This document shows positions 20,295 through 29,429 of a stretch of DNA of 64,000 bases, piece after piece. This DNA comes from Cubamyces lactineus (taxonomy: Eukaryota; Basidiomycota; Agaricomycetes; Polyporales; Polyporaceae), in assembly GCA_022376465.1 (NCBI GenBank), contig JACDTU010000013.1:1-64000 (forward strand). Reading direction: 5' to 3'. Made by a program: the position numbers and the translations under genes. Numbering within the stretch: position 1 is the first letter of the stretch; each line of letters begins with the position of its first letter. The notes below the pieces were generated by a model. That model did not search any database and was not told where the DNA came from. It saw nothing but the letters and a program-made list of their open reading frames with translations.

Positions 20295-22896
20295 TTAGCA
20301 CATGAGCGAACGGCCGAGCTCGGAGACACCTAACACGAGCCAAAAAGCAATATGAGCACGCTGCACGGCTGCGGACACGCGGATCAGGGGGCACGCACCG
20401 GGGTAGTACCAAAACACGACCTCACCACGATCACTGTGGGTGGGTGCGACGGGAACGGGCGAGGTCAGTTCTGGGTTGCATGCGGGCGCGGGCGGTGCGG
20501 AGCAGGCACGTACCTGAGAAAAAGAAGACGATGGACTCGAACGGGTCAAAGAGGAGGCTGAGGGGCTTTCCCATGATCCACGCCAAGGTGACAATGAACG
20601 GAATGACAAAGAGCGCGATTTGCTGTGGATCAGCCGCCAAGAGGGGATGACGAAATGGCGGGGCGCATCAGTATGCATACGGGCGGTGCCAGGGGGGTCG
20701 GGACGTACGATACTGGAGCCGACAGCGACGCCAAGACTGAGGGTGAGTTTGTCCTTCACTGACACCGTGACGGCCGTGACATGTTCTGGCGGGCGTGAGA
20801 ACGCGGTATCAGCACGGGCTCACAGGGACCTCGCGTGTTCGCCGTTGCCGGCGAGCCAGACGGCGTACGCACCTGCGGCATTCCCGACAAGCGGAAGGAG
20901 GATAAGCCCGATAAACTCCCGGTTGACATGTCCACCGTCGACGAGGCCGTTAATCGAGTCGACAAGGAACTCTGCAGTTACTGCCACAAGCTATGGTGGC
21001 GATACGATTGGTCAACCGTCGGACAGAACGGGGACAGCCCCTTCAGCACAACAGGCAGCAGTACTCACCACAGTGACAACGGCAAGCAGTCCGATGGTCA
21101 TCGGCACGCTCATCTCCGGTTGCTCCTCCTCTTCCTCTTCGGCCGCTTCTGACGGAGCAGCGGTCATGGCGGCCTCAAGATCATGGCCGTTCGAACTCCC
21201 GGTCGGTGACCCCTGAATTCGCTCGCCGGTGACGCGGGTCAAGGGTGTTGAGCTGCCGTTTGCCTCAGCAGCCGCCTGTTTCCGCTTTTCCCGCGCCACA
21301 TAAGGAGTTGACTTGAAAACGTCGGGATGACAATCATCGTAGAGCGTCTTATGGGAGAAGAGCTGGAACACCAGATACGAGCCGTAGACTGCAAGCCAAG
21401 GAACAGGTTGTCAGTCTTGCGTGGGCGGAAAGGGGTGAGCATTACGCACTGAAGAGGAGAATGATGGCAGTCTAGTAATAATATGCGGTGTTGAGTTTCT
21501 GAAGGGATATCATGATGGACGGAATGGGATCTGACATACTCCGTGACTGACAGCGAGGATGTCTACGGCCTCCTTGGGGTCCTCTATCTGCTTGCCAGCC
21601 GTAAAATGGAAGGCGGCCGGGATAAGCACCGCAATCACGGACATCATGAGCAGCGAAGAGTTAAGCTGTGTGACACCTGTCGGGGGCGTGCGTCAGCGAG
21701 AGCGATACAGCAACCGAACCCGCAGATGGGATGATACGCACTGATACCGAAGCCCTGTTCCGAAAACCTCGTACCACCAGCGAAGAAACACATTCCAAGC
21801 ACGAGCACTACAACACCGGGGTGAGCGCGCGTCAGACATCTTCGAAAGGCGCGCTTACGGAGATTGCTCAGAATTGAGCCGATCACTGTAAGGCGAGCGT
21901 CAGTCAGGGTTCGATAAACCACAATACGCGCGCAATATGCAGATATGCCGGCGGTCTAGGGAAGATGGACTGTGGAAAATGTGCCCCAAACGCTTCAAGA
22001 ACGTACATAATGATTGAACGATTTGTAGTTCGCATTTGATGAGGGCAATGATCTAACAGCGATGGGCACTCATTAATCGCTGAGGGTGTGCCAAGACCCA
22101 ACTGACACGTACGGCTACAATCAGCTCAACGCTGGTGGTGGGATGATCAGTATGGAGGTGGTGATCGGAGGTCAGACGACGTACGCGTTGCCCTGGCAGT
22201 ATCGTGTCAGTATGAGATGGTGAGATGGTTCAATTGTGGCGAAGTCCGCTTACAAGAGTGGCGTTGAGAAGACCCGCAAGAGTTTGACCAACTCGCATAG
22301 ACAGTTCGTCAGTTGCAAAAGCAAGGAGCTGGGAAGTATATGAGCATGGGATGGCCATTGAGACAGGAGTATTTTCACCTTCGCGAGGGGTATAATGGCG
22401 AGGAAGGAGACTGCGGCACGTGAGTGATACCAAACGCTTTACAAGGAAACAGATGAAGATTATACTGTCATTAGAATTCGTTTCGGGGAGGGCGAAGTGC
22501 AGCGCCCACTAATATAAAGGAGAGATTAGAACATACAGGATGTTCGAGAAGGATGTTACACACCGAGACTAGGATGCACACAAGGAGGACATTCAGCCCT
22601 GCAACGAGTAAGCCATGGACGGTAGATGCATGACGAGAATACGGACAAGACATGACCACGACGGCCCTTATCTGCTGGAGGATAGGTGGCGGGTGTCCGA
22701 CAGGCTTCTCAGGCATGGTGAGGGTGCGGATGAGTGACCTGGGACCCGAGAGCTGAAATGTGCGTGAGGTAGCCCGAGAAACTGCGCCAGTGGTATTTGT
22801 AGAACGCCTCTGGGGACCCACACTGCCTTCCTGTTGAGGAACGTCGAAAGTGGGGTGACGCGAAACGGCAGATGTTTGTATGTGCTCAGAACTCAT
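20295..22896 (-). CDS. vcx1: Vacuolar Ca2+/H+ exchanger (CaCA family, VCX1-like), damaged 3' end
   Basis: Multi-exon minus-strand gene starting MSSEHIQTSAVSRHP at 22896. Joining exons by GT-AG signals gives, in order, GLNVLLVCILVS / WALHFALPETNSNDSIIF / SFLAIIPLAK / LLAFATDELSMRVGQTLAG / GNAVELIVA / IIALIKCELQIVQS / IGSILSNL / LVLGMCFFAGGTRFSEQG / TQLNSSLLMMSVIAVLIPAA / VYGSYLVFQLFSHKTLYDD, an acidic loop (EEEEEEQPEMSV), LVAVTAEFLVDSINGLVDGG, FIGLILLPLVGNAAEH, VKDKLTLSLGVAVGSSI and QIALFVIPFIVTLAWI. The two GNAVE/GNAAEH repeats are the cation-binding alpha motifs of the family. Protein would sit in the vacuolar membrane and load Ca2+ using the proton gradient. Near the end, FFSVIVV meets VFWYYPG without the usual segment of about 25 residues, and one splice junction (about 22400) is out by one base, so this allele may be non-functional. 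Confidence 0.85.
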
Positions 22897-23843
22897 GACA
22901 GGCAACTGGGCGGCAGGGAGCAAGGCCGAGTACATAGGGTCCGGTAAATAAATGCCCGAGGACTTTTTTACATTTGTAACTTACACGGCGGTTAGTAACA
23001 ATTTCTTACATTTAGGCGCCCGACAAGCGCTGGACATCAGTAGCTTCGAAAATCCTCCCAGTGATCCATTGTGGTACAGGTGTTGAAGGCATTATTAGCT
23101 GAGAAGCATGGAAGTCTCAAAGCTGTGCTCCTGTTGGCACTGGTTGGTCGGCAAGAGGATGTTAAGTAGTCATCGCACTACATCGGGCGCTTAAATACCC
23201 ATTGACGCCCATCTGGAAACTCTCGGTGAGAGGATGCCCTGCAGCAGCGGCTGCCCCAGTGATGAAGTTTCGAAGCTTAAAGTGTGCCATGGGTGTCATT
23301 GGCCCTAAATACAACCGTCATTATGCCTCTGTGGCGTGCTGAGCCACCAATGGCCCTCATACTTTTAAACATGGTATAAAATGCTCCCCATAGACCCCAT
23401 GTAAATTACATGTTAATAACATGTTATTAACACGATTAATATACGATGTATATTAATCGCGACTTTCTTACCGAACCCCTACGAGTACAGGTGTCCTAGG
23501 AATCCGGTGCAGGGCAGGGTGAGAGAAGAGGCGGGATTAGCAGGCCTGCGGGTTGAAGAAGAGAAGAGGACGATTCGAGGCGGTGAGTCCTCTGCCGCTC
23601 CCAGATAATATACTCGAGTATCCCACACAAGGGGCATTGTCCCATTTCTTGAGGGAAAACATGTCAAAAACGTGACAGGCAACGAAATAATGATTTCAGC
23701 ATGTTTCCCAGAATAAAATGTCAGGTCATTCGCCGCTCTCATCTTAGTCCAGCATAGTGCCTCATCCCTTCATCGCCCTTCCTTACGTCACAGAGCCCGC
23801 CCGGGACCCTATGGGAGGCGATCTCCTCGTCAAGCGGGATAAC
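22897..23843. other. Intergenic interval with AT-rich palindromes
   Basis: No gene seen. Contains the probable promoter of the exchanger gene and, at 23395-23460, three adjacent palindromes: a near-perfect one of CATGTAAATTACATG type, a perfect 22-bp palindrome at 23411-23432, and a 27-bp near-perfect palindrome (CGATTAATATACG...) at 23433-23459. The 5-bp target ATAAC of element D closes the interval. Confidence 0.6.
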
Positions 23844-24373
23844 TGTTACGCTTTCGAGCGTGACTCTTAAACTATCAAGCCTTAAGACGTCAATGAATAG
23901 AGAGCTTGTATCTATTCAGCTACTAGCCCTAGCTTGTCGAAGATAAGCGCGTAGTAGTATTTGCAGTTGAAAGCGAGTTAACGAGCAACCAAAGTCGTAT
24001 TTCGCGAAGAGACTGAAAGCTGAGGGTCGCTCTATGGCGTCGCCTCTTATATACATGTATACCAGCCTGTAGACGGAACGTTCTAGCGTATACAAGGACT
24101 TTCTGGTGCGTAGTAGTCAGCGCTAGTCGAACCTAGTAACACTGTGGCAGTGCCGCTGTGCACTGCGCGGAAGCGACTGTGCACTGTGCAGAAGTAACTG
24201 TGCATGGAAAGTCCTAGAGCATCCTAGATAATACGAGACTGTTCCATAGAATCCGCCATATACAATCGTAGCTGGAGTCCCAGAGCCTACCATACTTGTA
24301 TCGTACAGAGTAAGTACTAGAAACCGTTACCAGTTCGTCGAGACGTCGCAATACCTATTGTACATTCGTAACA
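23844..24373 (-). repeat. 3' LTR of chromovirus D (530 bp)
   Basis: TGTTACGCTTTCGAGCGTG ... TACATTCGTAACA, identical by eye to 32193-32722. Contains short internal direct repeats of the form CTGTGCACTG at about 24165-24200. Confidence 0.95.
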
Positions 24374-24409
24374 TCAGCTCCCCCTCCGCTGAAGGTCGTC
24401 CTCGACCTT
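24374..24409 (-). promoter_or_regulatory. Polypurine tract and adjacent hairpin of chromovirus D
   Basis: Minus-strand GGAGGGGGAGCTGA directly precedes the 3' LTR and would prime plus-strand DNA synthesis. Just 5' of it AAGGTCG and CGACCTT (24392-24398 and 24403-24409) form a 7-bp stem with a 4-nt loop, overlapping the ORF3 stop codon. Confidence 0.75.
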
Positions 24410-25703
24410 AGAGGTGAACGATAGCATTGTTTCTCTCGACGACCTCAGGACGGAAGACATCCAGGGAGATCTGGACGAGCTCCGCATCGCTACCTACTGC
24501 TCGAATGCAGTCCCATTGAGCAGTCTCTGCCGCCGACATGCCTAAAGCCTCGCGATAAGTAGTCGCGATGCGTTCAGCGTCGACCTTGAAGGCGGGGTAA
24601 TTTCCACGCCGGGCGATGACATCGTCGATGAGTAGGGAGGCGGCTTGGGTGGTCCTGACTGAAGCTTCCGGCCATCGGAGATGGTATGCGACCATGATCC
24701 GAACGTCAGAGATGCCGAAGGAACTGTTGGGGACCATGAAAATGTCGCCTCGAGAGTTGATGTATCCGAACCGATCTTCTCCGGTTCCACGAAAGAAACC
24801 GCATCGTCCATGGGGTTCCTCGACGTGCTTGGTGATCGTAGTCGGGGGAGGAGGAGGCGGGGAAGGGGCCCTTACTGCGACTTTCATGGCTTCGTGGAAC
24901 TCCTCTTCCGAGAGCTCGTCGATCGTGCTAAGCTCTAGTTGTTCGAGCTCAGGGAGTAAGTCGAAAGACTCGACTTCCGAATAGGAGGAGTCAGAACTTG
25001 AGGAGGATAGGGTCGGGGTCGACCCCTCAACTGAAGTCGGACCCCATTTGATGGCTTCCTCCTCAGGATCAGGAGTGGAAACCTTCCAAGGGTCAGTCGA
25101 GGGAATGGACCATCCACCATCCGAGCGTACCTCGTCCTCGTCTTCTTCCTCATCCGAAGAATCGACCTCGATAGCTTGCGGGTAGTCATCGAGGCGTTGC
25201 GGCCAAAAGACATGCCCCCAACTATGCGTACCGTGTTGGTTACGCAGGGGCATCAGGTCCGAGAGTGCTCCCGCGACCTGAGGGTTAGCGAGCATAGAAA
25301 TTACTTTCTCTGCCGCTTGAACCACTGCCTGATAGGCCTCGCTCGCAACTTGAACTACCTTCTTCTTCTCGGACTTGGGCGCCGACGTTCTCTGGTTGTG
25401 TTTGATGAGAACAGAGTAAGAGGGGGCGGCCCTGGCGAGAGCGCGGTAGACGTCGATGAGGTCCTTGACCTCAGAAAGATGGGCAATACGGGCCTCGACA
25501 TGGCTGTAGAGGTCGGGGTGCACGATGACCCAGCCGACACGATCGGCGAGGGTGCCTTCGTCGTTGCACGAGACGGTGTGTCGGGGAAGATGGTTGTAGA
25601 AAACAGTGCGCCGTGCCCTAATGAAATTGGGGGGACGGGGAATGTTGCGACGAGTCGCCTCAGAGAAACGGCGACCAGTAAGACGAGTGTTGGTGTAGAC
25701 CAT
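24408..25703 (-). CDS. ORF3 of chromovirus D, 431-residue accessory protein
   Basis: Begins MVYTNTRLTGRRFSEATRRN 67 bp after the pol stop, in sense orientation, and ends 35 bp before the LTR. The N-terminal third is basic and helical; the middle has acidic low-complexity stretches (EVDSSDEEEDEDEV, SSSSSDSSYSEVE) and a poly-Pro run; the C-terminal third looks globular (HGRCGFFRGTGEDRFGYI, DIFMVPNSSFGISDVRIMVA, AETAQWDCIRAVGSDAELV). No signal peptide or membrane segment is visible, so it is not an envelope. I recognise no family. Position matches that of accessory genes in some plant Ty3 lineages; function unknown. Confidence 0.8.
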   Translation of the reverse strand: MVYTNTRLTGRRFSEATRRNIPRPPNFIRARRTVFYNHLPRHTVSCNDEGTLADRVGWVIVHPDLYSHVEARIAHLSEVKDLIDVYRALARAAPSYSVLIKHNQRTSAPKSEKKKVVQVASEAYQAVVQAAEKVISMLANPQVAGALSDLMPLRNQHGTHSWGHVFWPQRLDDYPQAIEVDSSDEEEDEDEVRSDGGWSIPSTDPWKVSTPDPEEEAIKWGPTSVEGSTPTLSSSSSDSSYSEVESFDLLPELEQLELSTIDELSEEEFHEAMKVAVRAPSPPPPPPTTITKHVEEPHGRCGFFRGTGEDRFGYINSRGDIFMVPNSSFGISDVRIMVAYHLRWPEASVRTTQAASLLIDDVIARRGNYPAFKVDAERIATTYREALGMSAAETAQWDCIRAVGSDAELVQISLDVFRPEVVERNNAIVHL

Positions 25704-25770
25704 AGTGAATAGAGGAGAAATTTGTTCAGAAAATTCGAAGAGATATTGGGTGAGGAGTGGGTTGAGTCCT

Positions 25771-28700
25771 TCACGACAACTTGTGCCTCTTCTTATAGTT
25801 GCGCAAGATCGACTGCGCGTTCTTGAGATGTCTTTCTGGTTCCCAAGAATTTTCCGATGCGGGCCAGCCCTTCCAAGCCACTAGATACTGCTTTTGGGTA
25901 CCTCTAGTGCGGTGGCTCAGAATTGCTTCTACCTCCCATTCCTCTCCTTCAGTTGATTCAGGAGTGGGAATCGGTGGAGGTCGGACATAGTCTGGTCCGT
26001 GCTCCTTAGTTGTGTGGTACGGGGTAAGTAGCGCTGCGTGGAAGACGGGGTGTATCTTCCATTTCTCCGGAAGTTTAACTTAAATGTAACCGGTCCCAAG
26101 ACCTTGACGATGGTGAACGGTCCCACTCGTTTTGGAATCAACTTCCTGGAGACATATGGAAGCCTGAGGTTCTTTGTATCGAGAAGAACCTTGTCTCCGA
26201 GCTTCAGCGGAACTTGCGCAGCGGGGAGCCTTCTTGACATAGCTGCGGCGGCCTGCGCATGCGCCGCTATTGTATTCTCCCTGGCTTCCTGAAGACTTTG
26301 AAGCCTCTGCTCCGTACTTGGATGCTTTGGGGTGGTTCGGACTGTCCCAACGGCCTCTGGCTGAAACCCGTAGAGTAGCTCAAACGGGGATTTTCCCGTG
26401 ACAGAGTGTGTCCGCTGATTGTGCGCGAATTCGAATTGAGGCAGCAGTTTGGCCCAGTTCTCCGGATTGTTAGCACAGTAGAGCCGAAGTGCTAAGTCGA
26501 GTTCTTGATTTACTCGCTCCGTTTCCCCATCTGTCTGAGGATGGTAGGCCGTGCTGAGTGCCGTTTCAATTCCGAGGCTATTGTGTAGTTCTTTGAATGC
26601 CTTGGATATGAATTGCGGCCCCCGATCCGAGATGACCTTCGCAGGTAGTCCGAATCTGCGATACACATCCCTTTGCAGAATATCCATGGCTCCTTCTGCC
26701 GTAATATTCTTGGTGCAAGGGGAAAATACCGCTGCTTTGGATACATCATGGTCGACTACCACTTGGACGGCATTAAAACCATCCGATTCTGGTAGATCGG
26801 TGATATAATCCATGGTAATTGTCCGGAAAGGCCTAGTATCCCCACTGTGTTGAATGGGAATTAAGCCTGGTTTAATGGGATGCGTATTGACCTTGCTTGT
26901 TTGGCAAGCGGCGCAACCTTTGACATATTGCGCGATGAATTTCCGCATGCCTGGCCACATATATTCCCGTTTAACCAGATCATAGGTTTTCTGGATTCCT
27001 GGGTGTCCCATAATCGGTGCGTCGTGATGCATCTTGACTATATCACGATACAATTGATTATCTGGTGGAACGTATACTCTGTTCTTGTACAGGAGTATTC
27101 CGTCGTCGTCGGACCAATCTTCTGGTTTGCCGAACTCTGGGCGTTTGGTAGCCTTTCCTTTTAGAGTAATGTACTCTACTACCGAGTTGTCCCGTAGCTT
27201 GCTATCACGGATGCGCTCTTGTAGCTCAACGTTGACAGCTTTGGCAAAAAGTTCTGGCCCTAGTAATACGACGTCCTTGTTGTCATTTTCCCCCCCATCA
27301 TGCCCTGATCTCCGAGAAAGGGCGTCTGCTTGAGTGAGGGATTTTCCGGGCTGGTGCTTGATTACGATGTTGAACTCCGAGAGGAATAAATGCCATCGCG
27401 CCTGTCTGCGATTTAACTTCTGCGCCGTACGGAAGTAGGTCAGATTTTTGTGATCTGATAGGATTTCTGTAGGGTGTGGGGAACCCTGCAAAAAATGTCG
27501 CCATGCTTCGAGAGCTCGAACAATGGCTAACAATTCTCTATCATAAATCTGATAGTTCCGTTCCGCAGGAGTAAAGGACTTGGACAAATAGGCACAAGGA
27601 TGCCATAGTCCGTCCTCTCCTTGCTGTCGTAGTACAGCACCTGTTGCGACCTTAGAAGCATCGCACTCAATCTGAAATGGTTTCTCCGGATCCGGGATTT
27701 GTAGGATCGGTTCTTCAGTAAACCGCTTCTTGAGTGTATTGAATGCTTTCTGACAATCAGAGGTCCACAGAAAAGGCTGGTCCTTCTTGGTTAATTCCGT
27801 GAGGGGTCGGACTATCTTTGAATAATCCCGAATGAACCGTCGGTAGAAATTACCGAACCCTAGGAATGCCTGAACCTGCTTGACTGTTTTCGGTGGTTCC
27901 CACTCGATAATTGCCTTGAGCTTTACTGGATCCATAGCGACTACCCCTGGCCGGATTATTGATCCTAGAAATTCGACTTCTTGTCTGTCGAATTCGCATT
28001 TTTCCGCCTTGAGGAATAGATCACTGTCTTGAAGTCGCTGTAAAGCTCTTCGCGTGCGTTTGTGATGGTCCTCGACATTGTCTGAGAATATCAGGATGTC
28101 GTCCATGTAAATGACCATCCATCCTTCCTGAAGCATGTCCCGGAAGAGATCGTTCATCATGTTCTGGAATGTGGCCGGTGCGTTGCACAAACCAAAAAAC
28201 ATGACTGTCGGTTCGAACAATCCGCTGGGTGTTATAAACGCAGCTTTCCACTCATCACCCTCTTTGATGCGAACATTATTGTACCCTGCTCGCACGTCGA
28301 GCTTGGTGAATATTGTGGCCCCTTTCAGCCGGTCAATGATGTCGCTGATGAGCGGCAAGGGATATGCGTTTTTGATAGTCCCCTCGTTAAGAGCCCTGTA
28401 GTCTTGAACAGGTCGAAGACTCCCATCCTTCTTGGTGACAAAGAAAAATGGCGAGGCTAGTGGAGACTTGGATTTTCGAATGTAGCCCTTCTCGAGGTTC
28501 TCCGCAATGAATTTGTCGAGTTCTATACGTTCCGTATAGGTCAGAGGGTAGATTTTCCTCCAAGACCCCTTGGTATGATGGTCGAAGTCCTTCTTGAATT
28601 CGATAGCATGGTCCCATGGTCTCGAGGGCGGAAATCTACTTGCTGCCTTTTTCTCAAAGACCTGTCGATAGTCCTTTACAAAATCAGGTAGGATTTCGTC

Positions 28701-29423
28701 CAAGGTCTTCTCCTTCTGGTCTTTCTTCGCTGCTATAGCGATCTCCGTAGACTTATTAATCTTTCGGATTTTCTTCTTGCGGTACCATAGCTCGATGGCC
28801 CTCGAAGGATTAAATGTAAGCCTTTCGGAGTCTGGGTCTGCGTCGTCCTCGTCCGGTATAGCACGTACGAACGATACGACCAGATCTTGATTTAGAGGTT
28901 TTACTGGAAAATTCCACAGCATCCCTTCGGGTGGGTCGTGCTCGCATTGGTATTTATGGATCTGCTGCTGCTTCTTGATAATATCCGACTTGAAAGTAAT
29001 GCGTCCACTTTCCCAGTCGATATTAGGATTGTACTTGCGGATCCATGGCATGCCGAATAAGACATCGTCCCGCCCAATGTCGGCCACATACCAATTTGTT
29101 GGGAGCTTCTTCCCGTGTAGATTAAATGTCCCCTCCACCCGATGGGTAATGGTTCCCATGCTATTAACGCTATCGTCCGCGTTCCGGAAAGTCAGAGTCT
29201 TCGGTAGTCTGACTGTCGGAAGATTGTACTTGTCCACAATCTTTTTATTGACGATCACGGCATCCGCACCAGTGTCGATGAGCCCCTTGATTTCGACGGC
29301 TTTGTCCTGAACCTGCATGTAACCGGGTATCAGCAGAGCACTGCGTCTCCGCTCTGTATTGGTTACAATAGTTACATGCAGTTCCTTGGGCAAGTCAGGC
29401 GTCGAGTCTGCTTGCCTGCCTAA
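25771..29423 (-). CDS. pol: Pol polyprotein of chromovirus D (PR-RT-RH-INT-chromodomain)
   Basis: Entered at TTA 29423 by -1 frameshift. Aspartic protease GLIDTGADAVIVNKK with DVLFGMPW; RT with LRPVQDYRALNEGTIKNAYP and catalytic YMDD; RNase H with IECDASKVATGAV, NYQIYDRELLAI and LSDHKNL; integrase HHCC (HHDAPIMGHPG ... CAACQTSK) and DDE region (TMDYITDLP, VISDRGPQF, YHPQTDGETERVN); GPF/Y-type module GPFTIVKVLGPVTFKL; then, one frame over from about 26075, HPVFHAALLTPYHTT and a chromodomain EEWEVEAILSHRTRGTQKQY ... AWKGWPASENSWEPE ending RHKLS at 25771. The step between frames needs one extra base in TTAAAC. Unbroken otherwise over more than 1,100 codons. Confidence 0.94.
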
Positions 29424-29429
29424 AAACCC
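29389..29429 (-). promoter_or_regulatory. gag-pol -1 ribosomal frameshift site of chromovirus D
   Basis: Minus strand: ACG GGT TTT TAG. The heptamer G GGT TTT (29429-29423) is a -1 slippery sequence ending at the gag stop; after slipping, reading continues TTA GGC AGG in the pol frame. A 6-nt spacer is followed by a hairpin, GGCAAG-CAG (29416-29408) pairing with CTG-A-CTTGCC (29398-29389), nine pairs and one bulge. Frame arithmetic agrees with the pol frame (29423 and 29393 are in phase). Confidence 0.8.

Noticed and set aside
24542..25774. Several 80-180-codon frames overlapping ORF3 of element D
   Set aside because: Shadows of the 431-codon ORF in other frames, without codon-like composition or independent motifs.
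26072..26080. Programmed frameshift before the chromodomain of element D
   Set aside because: No slippery heptamer or stimulatory structure is evident; a single missing base in an A-run is simpler.
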